Shown here piece after piece: positions 51,527-62,615 of a stretch of 64,000 bases of DNA (position 1 is its first letter; each line of letters opens with the position of its first letter). The DNA lies in the NCBI RefSeq assembly GCF_033473495.1, contig NC_088941.1, forward strand, positions 1,426,001-1,490,000, given 5' to 3'. The translations under genes and the position numbers were made by a program. The notes under the pieces were generated by a model, which saw nothing but the letters and a program-made list of their open reading frames with translations, was not told where the DNA came from and made no database searches. Source of the DNA: Cercospora beticola (taxonomy: Eukaryota; Ascomycota; Dothideomycetes; Mycosphaerellales; Mycosphaerellaceae).

Positions 51527-52177
51527 TCACGCCGCAGCACGTCTTTCCCGAAGCTCACGATCCAACTCCTCTAACCGCCGCTCGCAGTCATCGCTCTCCA
51601 AAGCCTCCACCGTCGTCGACTCTCCGTGCACCAGCGATAGAATCAAGAACTTCGCACCCCTGTACCGGTCCTGATCCGTCGTCGACATCCGTTCGATCTT
51701 GTCGAAATGCTCGTCGTCCCGCGCATCATTGAGCGTAAACCTGATCACCTTCTCCAGCGATCGATCATTGAAAGAGGCCGTCCTGAGTGATTTCATGATA
51801 TGCATCAGGTGCAGACAGCCAAGAGAGCCATATTCATCGTCCTCGCCCTCTGGCAAGCCATTCGAGGTGTCCGGGGGCTGAGCGGATATCCATGGCATTT
51901 GCACATGCAAGGACAGACTTCGAATTGAACGTAGCCGGGGACCCGCTTTGTTCTCGAGCCATTGGCACAGATCATGGTCGATATGATCTTCGTGGATGAT
52001 GACCTCGAAGTCGTTGATAGCATAGTACATCAGCTCGGCTTCTTCGCGGATCGCCTTACAGGTAGACAGCAGACTTGGCTCGTTCCGTATCCTAGCTCCG
52101 TCGGGTTCGTACAGTGCATACTCGTAGCATAGATTGCGTAGTTCAGCGGGTAGCCGCTCGAAGAAGGATAACTGCAT
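51527..52177 (-). CDS. 2EXR/F-box-like hypothetical protein
   Basis: 216 residues from ATG 52177 (MQLSFFERLPAELRNLCYEY); the frame upstream has no nearby ATG. LPAELRNLCYEYAL is the LP-x-E-L-R-N-x-x-Y motif of fungal 2EXR-type proteins, and LLSTCKAIREEAELMYYAIN the second conserved block. FEVIIHEDHIDHDLCQWLE and the middle RLRSIRSLSLHVQMPW fit the same family. The tail is a charged coiled coil (DDCERRLEELDRELRERRAA). Function unknown. It is related in type to the 1306-2118 gene. Confidence 0.78.
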   Translation of the reverse strand: MQLSFFERLPAELRNLCYEYALYEPDGARIRNEPSLLSTCKAIREEAELMYYAINDFEVIIHEDHIDHDLCQWLENKAGPRLRSIRSLSLHVQMPWISAQPPDTSNGLPEGEDDEYGSLGCLHLMHIMKSLRTASFNDRSLEKVIRFTLNDARDDEHFDKIERMSTTDQDRYRGAKFLILSLVHGESTTVEALESDDCERRLEELDRELRERRAAA

Positions 52178-52882
52178 GGTTGTAGCTGCCGGGAAGCGAT
52201 TGTTTGTGATGATGTTTCTATGTTTACATGAGATCTTCCAAGGTCGAAGTGTTATACTGCTAGGTCTGGCTTGTAATCCGTTGGTAAGCAGCAACTCGGT
52301 CGGTCCCCGGGTACTCGGCGCAGGAGCAACAAAGCTTTGCCATTGAGAGTGAACAAGGCTGAGCAGGGCTCTCAAAAACGGGTTGCACAATATATCGCGC
52401 ACTTATGCCCTGCTACTACCAACTCTTCCGCCCTTCCGGCCTCTCCACCACGATGTTTGGAACTTGAACGTCATCCATTCCTGCCACGTCTTTTTGCCGA
52501 GCCGGCATGCAATGGGAACAGGTTCTGAGACCTCAGCCACAGAGTGGGGCTGCAGAACTCTATCATCGACAACAAGAAGCTCCGAATTGCCAATTCCATC
52601 GCAATCTTCAAAACATATACCGATGTCGATCAGAGAGTAGTTTCCGTATCTCTATACCAAAGATGACGTGCAGGAGACCGAGTGACAACGGAGCCACGAC
52701 CGCAAACAACCCCGCCTTTCCAGTCCAAAGAGGCAAGACGATCCGCTACATGCCACTTCTCGCACACCAAGTCCGACGACAGTAGTAGATATATCATAAG
52801 CTGCGTTCGCAAAATGTAGGTCTAATTCATCATTCAATAACCACACTATCACATAGACACAGTTCTTGATCAAATCTCCATA
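52178..52882. other. divergent intergenic region, 2EXR-like / cupin
   Basis: 705 bases with the promoters of two divergent genes. Short frames only, none supported. Confidence 0.55.
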
Positions 52883-53578
52883 ATGATGCAAGTCAAAACC
52901 TACCACCTCCCACCTACACCTCTCATCCCCAACAACCCCTACCCACTCCTCCACTACCCAGGCCTCCTCACCCAAAAACACCCTCAAAACTCCTCCACCT
53001 ACGACCCCAGCACAGTCTACCAACTCTTCCACTCCAACAACTGGCTCGTACAATGGATCTTCCGCTACGGCCCCACGCAACAATCCCACTACCATTCCGC
53101 CGCCCACGAATGCATGGCCGTCCTCTCCGGAACAGCCACAATTCGTTTCGGCGTAGCCGACACTTCCTCTGACCTTGAAGCCAACACTCACGGTGAAGCC
53201 TGGGAGTTAGGCGGAATCGAAATCCAAGCTAAAGCTGGAGATGTTTTTGTTTTACCAGCGGGGTTGGCGCATAAGACGTATGATACGAAGCCAGAGGCGG
53301 AATTTGATTTGTTGACGCCGGGGAGGGATGAGAATTGGATTGGGAAGGTGGATGATCCGAGTGAGGTGTTGAAGGGGATTAAGTTGGAGGGGTTCACGAT
53401 GTTGGGGGCGTATCCGGTTGGGAGTGCTTGGGATTTTGCGGTGGGGCAGGAGGATGATGGGAAGCATTTTAGGGATGTGTGGAAAGTGCCTAAGCCGGAG
53501 AGGGATCCAGTGTTGGGAACGAGTGGAGAGGGGTTGGTTGGGTTGTGGAAAGAGGAGAGGAAGGCTGCGAAGTTGTGA
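52883..53578 (+). CDS. YjlB-type cupin protein
   Basis: Single beta-barrel cupin, 231 residues. Probable metal-binding core: PTQQSHYHSAAHECMAVLSG (H-x-H...E arrangement), then the second motif AGDVFVLPAGLAHKTY. QWIFRYGP, GEAWELGGIEIQAKAGDVFV and EFDLLTPGRDENWIGK match proteins of the B. subtilis YjlB type, which lack a proven reaction. The N-terminus MMQVKTYHLPPTPLIPNNPY and C-terminus VWKVPKPERDPV are also typical. Codon third positions are almost all C or A up to about 53220, then almost all G or T to the stop. No intron. Confidence 0.85.
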   Translation: MMQVKTYHLPPTPLIPNNPYPLLHYPGLLTQKHPQNSSTYDPSTVYQLFHSNNWLVQWIFRYGPTQQSHYHSAAHECMAVLSGTATIRFGVADTSSDLEANTHGEAWELGGIEIQAKAGDVFVLPAGLAHKTYDTKPEAEFDLLTPGRDENWIGKVDDPSEVLKGIKLEGFTMLGAYPVGSAWDFAVGQEDDGKHFRDVWKVPKPERDPVLGTSGEGLVGLWKEERKAAKL

Positions 53579-53824
53579 TCGAAGATCGAAATCGTTTTGA
53601 GCAATGCCATGATGGGAAGACGCAACGAGATCCACGAAGTAAATGATGTGAAGAGGACTGGAACTTAGTGCTTCAAACAACCACCCATTTGTACAGTATT
53701 ATTTGTTGTATGCACACAATGATGTCCATGTCTGCCACAATCATACATCCAAGGCCACGTTTGCAACTGCCATCCAAGTAACAATACTCCTGAAGAACCG
53801 GCTCCAGTCATGCATGCATGCCTC

Positions 53825-54565
53825 TCAGTCTTCCTCATTAGCCAGATCTCGAAATCTTTGTTTCACCCTACGTTGCTTCGCTCGCTCCGACATGGCCTCC
53901 ACCTGAAGACGGCCATTGCTCAACTCCAGCTCGAAGATCTCGTAATCTCGCTCAGTGAGCGTTGCGCGCAGCATGCTGTTTTCCAGAGAAAGCGACTGAA
54001 TGGTTTCTTGATGGACAGGGATATTCAACCATGGAGCTGGCGTCGGTGGCTGCGGCCAAGATACATCAAACCGTGCTCCGGGTTCTAGGGACAGCCGAGA
54101 CGGAGTTGGATCTGGAGTAGGAGGTCCCTGCGGAGGTCCAAGTCCTTGCTGGTAGTCTAATATGCTAATATCAGCCTTTGACTGTTCCTTTTTACATGTA
54201 TGCCGTGATTTACCTTCAATCGTTTCCTCTTCGTCAATCACTTCGGGATCAGGAGTTGGCATTCGATTTCTTCTAGACCGTCTGTACGCTCGGGCTGGTG
54301 GATGTGGATCACGGTGTGTGACTCCCCACCCATGCCTCGCGTCGAAGAGCATCATCAGGTCATTGACCACAGCCGCGGCATCCTCAATGCATAGCCCAAG
54401 ACGCCCAACTATATTGCATATTGCCTTGCGCCGAATCTCTCGGTTGTCATGGTAGTTTCCTGGACGTAGCGTGTCAATGTCTCGCGAGAACTGCGCCAAC
54501 TGTGCTGGGCTGAGATGCTGTAGCCGGCTGAAGCGAGCGATTACTTCTTCTTGGGTCTCGTACAT
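53825..54565 (-). CDS. hypothetical coiled-coil protein
   Basis: ATG 54565 starts MYETQEEVIARFSRLQHLSP. The N-terminal helical part (AQFSRDIDTLRPGNYHDNRE, AICNIVGRLGLCIEDAAAVV) is followed by a Pro-rich linker. It ends in a coiled coil, LSLENSMLRATLTERDYEIF and LQVEAMSERAKQRRVKQRFR. A 57-nt GT-AG stretch (54157-54213) is stop-free and in phase. Splicing gives EEETIEGDYQQG (227 residues); reading through gives 246. No known domain. Confidence 0.65.
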   Translation of the reverse strand: MYETQEEVIARFSRLQHLSPAQLAQFSRDIDTLRPGNYHDNREIRRKAICNIVGRLGLCIEDAAAVVNDLMMLFDARHGWGVTHRDPHPPARAYRRSRRNRMPTPDPEVIDEEETIEGKSRHTCKKEQSKADISILDYQQGLGPPQGPPTPDPTPSRLSLEPGARFDVSWPQPPTPAPWLNIPVHQETIQSLSLENSMLRATLTERDYEIFELELSNGRLQVEAMSERAKQRRVKQRFRDLANEED

Positions 54566-55461
54566 CCTAGTGGCGTAGAAATGGTGTTGCTAAGAAGATC
54601 GTAACTGTAAGACTTCGTGGGACCAGCTGTAGATGCAATTTCTTCGAGGATGAATATGGGTAGTGTGAGCGGCTTTTCCGTGAATGGGAGACAGAAGGTA
54701 AGGGGAATAATAGTTGAAATAGGTGGCCAGCACCTGTTGTGGAGAGCCTGTTGCAGCGGCGAAAGAAGTGAATGTCCTGGAGGACGAACCAGACAATCCA
54801 TTCTGTAGACTTATATAGCAAAGCAGTTGCGAACAATGCTTGCAACATAGTGGTGATGGGCTGTCAGATGTGCTTTGTCTAACTGATACGCTCAGACATG
54901 GCTGATTAGATATTCCTTCTTCGAAGCAGCTTTGAGATGAGGGTCTGAGATGGATCTCTCGGGTGGTGGACCGAACCGACGGCGTGCAAAAGCCATTGCA
55001 TCGTTGACCCACCGCGTGGCGCTCTTCGCTGGCCCTTCATTCGAGGCGACTGAGAGCTACTGATCCCACTTCCTACTGCTATTGTGCGCAGACGAAAGGC
55101 GTAGCGCCGTGCAGTGCGAAATTGGAGACATCCTAGACCATGGGCTGATCCTGGCATGAGAGAAGCCCATTAGCACACAGGAAGCGACCGCCTGATGTGT
55201 CAGGTGGAGACAGCGTGCTCGAAGTGTAGCCGCTCCAGAGGCCACGAAGCTCAGGTCCCGAGCACGGACAATGCTCAACCTCCAAGACCACGGTCTTCTT
55301 GATGACGCTTTCAAAGCTCAACACGCTCTGAGGGCTCAGTGCGATTGCCCATAGGCTCATGAGATGCACACGCATTGCTCATCGCGTGCGATACTTCGTG
55401 GTTCGAGCTCGAGACGTGCCGACACGTGTCTTGGAAAGTAATAATGTTGTACGCCATCTTT
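54566..55461. other. intergenic between coiled-coil gene and COG2
   Basis: About 0.9 kb. A 93-codon minus frame at 54567-54848 starts with ATG and is hydrophobic at first, but lacks any family feature and lies in the leader of the coiled-coil gene. I do not support it. No other feature seen. Confidence 0.5.
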
Positions 55462-56355
55462 TCAGCCGGCTTTCAGCACTTTGACACTCTCTGCCTCTGC
55501 ACCAAGGTCCGCGTAAAGCTTGATGACTTGCAGGGTGCGTTCTTGAGACTTCTCAGCTTTCGCCTGTCGCAGCGCCGCCGCAAGATCCAGGTGCATTGTT
55601 TTCCTGATCTCATCCAGTCGGCCCTTCTGGGCAACGAAGAATGGATGCTCAGCGCCGATGCGGTCAATCATTCTCTGAATCATAAGATATTGTTGAGTGT
55701 GCTTCTGGAGCTTCCGAAGTTGTGCACTTGCAGGTTCGGATCCGTCTTCGTCTTCCTCCTCGTCGTCGTCCAGATCCTGATCGTCCTCGGCATCTGCATT
55801 GATACCAAGACTGGTCTCCAGTTCAGAAATACGTTCATTGACCTCCAAGAGAAGTCTCCCAATCACGACTTCTCGACGGATACTCTTCTTCTCATCCAGC
55901 AATTCTTTGACCTCTTCTCTCCTTTCCTCGACAGCCTTCTTGATGCCCTCAACCTCGCGCGCGAACCCTAACACACCAACTCGGACGCCCTCGACCTGCT
56001 CTTCTCCACCTTTCAAATCAGATCCAAGAGACAGGAATTCTTCGTAGTTGCCATTGACCAGGTCCAGCAATTCCTTGTTCAGCAGTTGGCTGCGTGAGCG
56101 TAGATCCGAGCGCAGATCTTCTAATGTCTGATGACGGTTTCGTAAGGACGACAGATAGGTCTGCGCGTCAAAGTCGGGTTTCAGGAAGTCTGAACGTGGT
56201 AACTCAGTGGGATATGGAAGTGTAGAGAGGTCATCATCATCGTAGTCGTCCGATGAATTTCTTTGAGCTGGAGTCGAAGCTGGCGAAGGTTCAGCGGCAG
56301 GTGTAGAGACTGCTGAGGCAGTCGTTGGCGTTGCGCCAATCTGGAAGCGCGACAT
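55462..56355 (-). CDS. COG2: COG complex subunit 2
   Basis: Tether for retrograde vesicles at the Golgi. 297 residues from ATG 56355 (MSRFQIGATPTTASAVS), intronless, the short fungal length. After a Ser/Thr/Ala and Asp-rich leader comes the COG2 N-terminal signature: LPYPTELPRSDFLKPDFDAQ, TYLSSLRNRHQTLEDLRSDL and LNKELLDLVNGNYEEFLSLG. Long coiled coils follow (EVEGIKKAVEERREEVKELL), interrupted by an acidic run at about 197-215. HPFFVAQKGRLDEIRKTMHL precedes the end. It is divergent from the ribosomal L1 gene, about 213 bp between starts. Confidence 0.92.
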   Translation of the reverse strand: MSRFQIGATPTTASAVSTPAAEPSPASTPAQRNSSDDYDDDDLSTLPYPTELPRSDFLKPDFDAQTYLSSLRNRHQTLEDLRSDLRSRSQLLNKELLDLVNGNYEEFLSLGSDLKGGEEQVEGVRVGVLGFAREVEGIKKAVEERREEVKELLDEKKSIRREVVIGRLLLEVNERISELETSLGINADAEDDQDLDDDEEEDEDGSEPASAQLRKLQKHTQQYLMIQRMIDRIGAEHPFFVAQKGRLDEIRKTMHLDLAAALRQAKAEKSQERTLQVIKLYADLGAEAESVKVLKAG

Positions 56356-56568
56356 GGTCACACGTAGGAGGCATTAGATGCGAGGTGAGGCATTGTAACA
56401 GTGGTCCGGAGCAGCGCATGTGAAAGTAGCTATGATCGTCAAATATTGACTAACGGCGAATGAAACTGGCACTCCCGAGCCTGGCCGCAACGCCATCTCG
56501 ACTACAGCAAGCCGACCTGTACAGTACTCCAGGTGACAACGTCGACGTCCTCAATACACAATTCGAAA

Positions 56569-57553
56569 ATGGCATCCGGTGCGCGATACTGTCCTTCTTG
56601 TCTCTCCTCGATATCACGCGCCGCAACGAATCAGACGCGAACAGCAACGATAGTTCCATCCTTTCTCCTTCCGATTCAGCATCAAACACAAATCCGCACA
56701 GCAGTCCAATCTGCCAATGCCGCAAAATACAAACGGAAAGATGTGCCCGCCTCGCAAAAGCGAAAGAAAGCGAAGACAACATATGACGCACCCAACCTAA
56801 AAGATGCCATCCAATTCTCTCTCGTAGATGCGATGCGGTAAGCACTTCTCTCCCAATATGCAACAACAAACCAGACTAACCTCCTCCTCCAGCTATCTCC
56901 GCGCCGCAGAAGTCGGCCGCTCCCCCAGCTCATCCAAATACGAACTCCACCTCCGCCTCAAAACACCCAAAAACGGCGCCGTAGTCCGAAACCGCCTGCG
57001 CCTCCCTCACCCCGTCAAAACCGACCTGCGAATCTGCGTAATAGCCCCCGAAGACAGTCCCCAAGCAAAAGCAGCCAAAGAAGCTGGCGCCTCCCTCGTA
57101 GGCGAAGACTCCATCTTCGAAGCCGTCAAAGCCGGCAACATCGAGTTCGACCGATGTATCGCACACGTCGATTCCCTTCCCAAACTCGGTAAATCCGGCG
57201 TAGCGCGAATCTTGGGCCCGAGGGGTTTAATGCCTTCGGCGAAATTGGGGACTGTGGTGAAAGACGTGGCGGCGACGGTGAGGGATATGGTGGGTGGAAG
57301 TGAATATCGTGAGAGAGCGGGTGTGGTGAGGTTGGCGATTGGGCAGTTGGGGTTCAAGCCGGAGGACGTGCAGAGGAATATCAAAGCTTTTGTGGAGCAA
57401 GTGAGGAAGGATATTGCTGGGGTTGCGGATAAGACGCCGAAGGATATACATGAGGTTGTGTTGTCGAGTACGAATGGGCCGGGTTTGAGTTTGAGTGGGG
57501 AGTTTAGGGGGACGGGCTCGATTGATCCGAGTGAATTGGCTGTGAGTAATTGA
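56569..57553 (+). CDS. MRPL1: Mitochondrial ribosomal protein bL1m (uL1 family)
   Basis: Large-subunit protein of the mitochondrial ribosome. Exons 56569-56837 and 56893-57553, 309 residues. The presequence MASGARYCPSCLSSISRAAT is basic and Ser-rich. AKTTYDAPNLKDAIQFSLVD ends at the intron, restored as DAMRYLRAAEVGRSPSSSKY. The L1 domain follows: IEFDRCIAHVDSLPKLGKSG, ARILGPRGLMPSAKLGTVV (signature) and AFVEQVRKDIAG, ending LSGEFRGTGSIDPSELAVSN. The 5' half of exon 2 uses mainly C/A-ending codons and the 3' half G/T-ending ones. Confidence 0.95.
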
Positions 57554-58015
57554 AGAGAAACGCTATGGAAGAGGTGAGAGCATGGGACGAACCAAGGACA
57601 TGAAAACCGCACACTCAGCACGAGGATCACTGAAAGTTCCATACGAGAAGGGAGAGCTCGAGCGCGCTGTGTCGCGAAGAGAAAGAGCAGGGGAAGAAGA
57701 TGCATGGAATTGTAAATTTATGACAGAAAGAACTGTACAGTCAATGAGACGCTCTATCTATACTTTGCGTTGGTGACTTCCTTTCTGACTTAGAAAGCCA
57801 TGCATATAAATCATGGCCACAATAGGAACCGGGGTGTGATTGAAATGAAGCTGCGAGCTTTGTCGTGGCGAACTTCGGGCCACTCTATTGGATGCTCGCT
57901 TCAAATGTCATGACATTCTTTCAAGATTCCTTAGTGTCCAGAGAGGCACATTGAGAGGCTGGTGGGCAGTGACGGCCAAGGTCTCAAAGACTCATGCGCA
58001 ATGTGCTGTCGTTCA
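57554..58015. other. convergent intergenic, MRPL1 / NPY1
   Basis: 462 bases of two facing 3' regions. No coding frame supported. Confidence 0.55.
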
Positions 58016-59266
58016 TCAGATCTTCGGCTCGCCAGATGCAAATCCATTGGCCACAGCAGTCATGAGCTGATTAGCAATAGCCGTATGAGGAGGCAGACGC
58101 AAATCACCCTCCTTGTATTCCGGTCCAGCGTCCTCTCCCAGCCCACTTGTGCCCACTCGTAAGCTGTGTCGGACCTCGTCGAATGAAAACCACTTCGCAT
58201 CGTCCAGCTCCGGATCATTGCCCAGATCGATCTTCTCGCCATCGCCTGGAATCGCCTGGCCGATAGCACCAATCATCAAGTTCGCTGGATATGGCCAAGG
58301 TTGTGTAGAGTGAATGATTACTCGCCCAACTTGGACACCCGCTTCCTCGTAGACCTCTCTTCGTACAGCCTCTTCGATCGATTCTGCTGGTTCTGCGAAA
58401 CCTGCTAGTGTAGAGTACCAGTACGGTGGCCATCTCTTTTGTCGTCCAAGCAGAATCTTGTCGCCAGTGGAGTTGATCACAGCCATGATGACTGTAGGAT
58501 CTGTCCTAGGGAAACACAAATTGGAGATTCCCGTTCGTGTAACACAAGATGGTCGCTGAACTTTATCCGCTTCTGCAGCTTTGTCCGTTGGCGGGCACGT
58601 CCTCTTGAATCCAGCATTCACAGAAAGTGTCTTGTGCCCGCAAGCTGCGCAGAAGGGGTTTCTCTGATTCCAATCCAGCAGCTGTCTTGCTTCCGCATAG
58701 ATGGCAGCATCCTGAGGCTCAATGTCCATGATTCTCCCTTTTCCAAACTCATATCCCTTCTCGCTCTTCAGTCGCTCGATAAGCGTTGTGCAAGCATCAG
58801 CGACATTCTCCCGAGGTGTGACATCGACAGCGAAGTATGGTGCTCCCTTGTACAAGTTCTTCGCCTGGTATTCCAGCCCGTTGGTAGCTTTCTCATCAAT
58901 GCCCAAAAAGATCATTTGTGGGATGTATTTATCGCTCGAGTATGCTTCGATGAACTCTTTCTCGGATAACGCGAATGGATCCTCGCCGATGATAGGCTTC
59001 ACATCCTCGTACTTGACGTACTGCAGCTTGCCTTTGCCCGCGGGCAGGCCAGGCTGGACGAGCGGCTGGAGCTCATTGCAGAGCAGAAAACTGGTCGAAG
59101 CGTGTTTGAGTGCTTGCGAGAGGAAAGAGTGGTCGCCGCGCAGGAAGCCGACTCTGTTCAATGGCGAGCCGGAAAAGTAGTTGGCGACTTCCTTGCCAAA
59201 CTTTCGTGAGAGCATCGAGTCGACTTCGTGGTGGGCGGGCTCCGGATTGTCAGGCTGGGTTGGCAT
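58016..59266 (-). CDS. NPY1: NADH pyrophosphatase (Nudix), peroxisomal type
   Basis: Hydrolyses NADH to NMNH and AMP. 416 residues, no intron, ATG 59266. N-terminal NUDIX-like domain with FSGSPLNRVGFLRGDHSFLS and MIFLGIDE. Zinc ribbon: NPFCAACGHKTLSVNAGFKR, TCPP and, after an insert, PSCVTRTGISNLCFPRTDPT. Nudix domain: STLAGFAEPAESIEEAVRRE, VYEEAGV, matching GX5EX7REUXEEXGU. SQPWPYPANLMIG, here TQPWPYPANLMIGAI, is the NADH-specific motif just after the box. The C-terminus is SGEPKI, not a clear PTS1. It is convergent with MRPL1. Confidence 0.95.
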   Translation of the reverse strand: MPTQPDNPEPAHHEVDSMLSRKFGKEVANYFSGSPLNRVGFLRGDHSFLSQALKHASTSFLLCNELQPLVQPGLPAGKGKLQYVKYEDVKPIIGEDPFALSEKEFIEAYSSDKYIPQMIFLGIDEKATNGLEYQAKNLYKGAPYFAVDVTPRENVADACTTLIERLKSEKGYEFGKGRIMDIEPQDAAIYAEARQLLDWNQRNPFCAACGHKTLSVNAGFKRTCPPTDKAAEADKVQRPSCVTRTGISNLCFPRTDPTVIMAVINSTGDKILLGRQKRWPPYWYSTLAGFAEPAESIEEAVRREVYEEAGVQVGRVIIHSTQPWPYPANLMIGAIGQAIPGDGEKIDLGNDPELDDAKWFSFDEVRHSLRVGTSGLGEDAGPEYKEGDLRLPPHTAIANQLMTAVANGFASGEPKI

Positions 59267-60033
59267 GATGTTTCAGGACTTTCCGATCTGTGCGTAGTTC
59301 TAGTGCGTCAGTGCAGATTTTTTGAAGTGATCTTTATCAACCAATGTCAACTTTTGTGAGATGACGAGGAGTTGCTATGCAGTGTTGACTAATTGTCTGG
59401 CACCTGCTCGCTGATTGCATCACGATGCCCCTCGTTGGCGGTCCTCGGCAGAATGAACGGGTCCAAACCCGCCGACCCGAAGCGACTCGTACAATGTTGT
59501 CGACAACATTGCGTGATGAGCTGTAGTGACAGTGTAGTCCATCATCTTCTGAGTGCCTGTGACGAACCGCGTTAATAAAAGTAAGAGAGTCGGCCATTAA
59601 AGTCACACAACATCACCCCATTTCACGCCACTTGGCTGATGCAAAAGCACTCTAGTTCCGCCCAACTGGGCTCCGGAGTTCCATGAATGTCATCAGTATC
59701 CATCAACAAGCCCGCAGATCTCGAGAGCACGCTTCGACATGCATGAATCCGGTTGTAAAGACTGCGGTCTTGCACGAAGTGTTATACGGCGCTTATTACG
59801 ACTTGAGTTCTGCCATTCAAGTGCTCACCCACATCCAACCAGACCAGGGTGCGTAGCTTGCCAGGATCTCCAAGAACGACATGCGGTATATTTTCGAGAT
59901 TCAAGTCGTTTTGGAAAGGTAACATTTCTCCCGTTCTTGCTCTATGTGGTTTTCTGCTCGTCCCATGGGTATCATAAGTCTATCATACAACAAATGCCTC
60001 CCAATTACTCCATTAATGCCTTATTCTGCGCTC
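59267..60033. other. intergenic, NPY1 promoter and GH16 3' side
   Basis: 767 bases. Short frames without conservation-like features. No gene supported. Confidence 0.55.
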
Positions 60034-60991
60034 TTACGTCGACCAAACAGCAACATAATCAACAGCCATCTGGCGTCCGCCGACGGTACTGGCAGTAGGA
60101 GTCTTGGATCCAGCAACGGCATCCGGGAAAGCACCACCGATCGCCACGTTGAGGATCAGGTAGAATCCCTGGTTGACAGTCTGATCCCAAACACTTCCAA
60201 GCGTAGACTGGAAAACCTCCCGCACCATACGCGAGTCGACGTAGAATCGCATGCGCTCAGGCTTCACCGAGCGATCAATGACCAACTGGTAGACGTGGTA
60301 GCTGCCGGGACATCTGCCTCCATCGCAGGAATAAGTGCCGCCCAGACCTGTCGCCTCGTTGCAAATTCCTCCTGGGTTCTTGTCGCAGTGGATGACATTT
60401 GTCACGCTGTTTTGACCGTTGACATTCTCCATGATGTCGATCTCTCCGACCGCAGGCCAATTCCAGTAGTTGCCTCTGAAAGATCCCCCGAGAGCCCAGA
60501 AGGCCGGCCAGTATCCGGCAGCAGTGGAACCGCTAACGTCGGGCATTTTGATTCTTGCTTCGACGCGCAGCTTGCCGCCAGCTGGGGCTTTGAAGTTTGA
60601 TTGTCTTGTTTCGAGACGAGCACTTGTCCAGTTGCCATTGATCTTTCTTGGGACAATCCACAGCTCGCTGTTTCCTGCGTGACGAACGTTGTTCACGGAA
60701 TTTGTATATGTCTGGACCTCCCACTAAAACAAGACTGGGTTAGCAGAAGTAACGGACAAGTTGGAGGGCCTTTGAAATCATTGGACGTACTGTTCCCCAT
60801 GCTGGAGGGCCACCTGGATAGCTAGTGCCGGTCGCAGCTTGCCATTTGGTGCCATCGAAGGTCGTGCCGGATCGTCCAGTAAAGTCGTCGAGGAAAAGCG
60901 TCTTCTTCCATTGGGTATTTGATGGAAACACTGGCGCGGACGCAAGAGCAGACCCGGCAGCAAATGCCACGGTGATCGCTGCAACCTTCAT
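60034..60991 (-). CDS. GH16 beta-glucanase, secreted
   Basis: Secreted glycosidase of family 16, probably endo-1,3(4)-beta-glucanase. Exons 60791-60991 and 60034-60723, 296 residues. Signal peptide MKVAAITVAFAAGSALA. The 67-nt intron is removed in phase, joining GGPPAWGT to WEVQTYTNSVNNVRH. Then RLETRQSNFKAPAGGKLRVE, GYWPAFWALGGSFR, the catalytic WPAVGEIDIMENVNG (E-x-D-x-x-E) and YHVYQLVIDRSVKPERMRFY. It closes with GFYLILNVAIGGAFPDAV and VDYVAVW. Length and motifs fit a compact laminarinase-type GH16. Confidence 0.93.
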
Positions 60992-62615
60992 CGTCGCTGG
61001 TAGGATGAGTGAACTTAACGAGTGACTGGAGCGATGAAGCGCAATCGATCAAAGGGGATGACTGAAAACCGTATGTACAGAACTACAACGGTACAGAGGC
61101 GCAAGGCAAATATAAAGCAGACACATGGAAAGCATGGGGCACAGGCAAACCTTCACGCCCAGATCTCGCCATACCGTTGCCGAGTCGTTTGTGGTGAGAG
61201 GGCGTTCGTCCCACCGCTCTCGACCGAAGCGTCTCGCCGCAGAGTAAGGGAGCGAAACTCTATGCTTTGCCTATTTGGCCAAGTGCACGAATGTTGTGGC
61301 TTGCCCTTGGTCCATTCGGTACTGGGCCAGATGTCTGCCGCGTGGATTGGCAGTTCAGTGGCGTTCTTATGTGGAAGCGCATGTTGTCTTGTCGGTACCG
61401 TGGCTGTCCACGCGAGATTGCAACGACCTCGCATTGCCAGTCGCGTTGCGAAATATTGCTCACATCAGCTGCATGATACTAAATCGCAGAGAGAATGCCT
61501 TTTGAGGAAGCGTCCATTGTGTTGCGTTGCTCAGGCAAACTTCCAGACTTTGCGACAGATCTGCAATTGTGAACTAAAATCACAGGCGTTGATCTTCACT
61601 GGTCTCCTTCGGCCGAAATCCAGTCACGCGGGAACCGCTTGACAGAACATGCAGCAAACATGCACTCGCGCGAGGAAGTTGGCGGCGAATCAGTGTCTCG
61701 CGGGAAGGAAGGCTGCAGAGGAGAATTGGGCGGAGTAGTGAGAGTCATCCGTAATTGGATAAGCGCTCGAGGGTCGAGAACCTAGTGGGCCATTATCTTT
61801 TCCAGCCAAGCCTCATAGGGAGTCAGTAGCGTGATGGAGTGTATTGAAACGGCCTAGTTCGGTCTGCTTTGAGGTGATAGACGAACCGCGGCTGTCTTTT
61901 CGACGCGCCAATCTCGACGACCACGTGGCGACCTGTGAAGTGTGCCACGGCGTGCATAGGGCGGCGCCGCCAGGTTCGGGCACTCCGCTTGCTTGGACAA
62001 CGACGCCGCGGGTTGTGTGTGTTTCGCGCAAGCGAGTGATGAGGTCGAACGGACGAGTCGGATCAGATCCAGTCGCTCACGAGGGCAGGCTTTGACACGC
62101 GCTCGTGCAGCGCGAAGAGTTCATCACTCTGCATCGACCAGAGTGGCCATTAACTCTTCGTCGCGTGCTTCGAATATGGCGTACTCGATCCACGCTGCTG
62201 TTGGAACTGTCGTATGGTCGCGTACAGACTCATGAAGTTTGCCTGGAAGATGGCGAGAGGGCATTGCCAGCTTGGCCTTGAATCGTGGTACGGGTCGCGG
62301 TCCATCCGTGACTGCAGTCGGGCGGAACCAAAGGAGCATTGGGAGATATCATCAGTAGGCATGCGACTTTCAGATACGCGTGTACACGCGCACCTGCCAA
62401 CACTCTGGTCCTTGACAAAGCTCCTGGCTTTCACCTTCGACAATGACTGCGTCAACCGGAACACAAATCTGATCGGTCGTCAGTGCCTGCGTCCGCGCTA
62501 CTGCCACTCCTTGCTGTGGTCACGTCTGTTGACCGCTTTCAGACAGCCTTTGGTGCAGCTGGTGAGCACGGCATCGGCACACTGACATTGCATTGCTCCT
62601 CGGTTCCGCGACAGG
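60992..62615. other. gene-poor stretch
   Basis: 1.6 kb upstream of the GH16 gene. Several short frames on both strands, including 61844-62095 and 62214-62585 plus, have mixed composition and no motif. The right part may hold the eroded N-terminal coding part of the DUF7580 relic. Confidence 0.45.
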
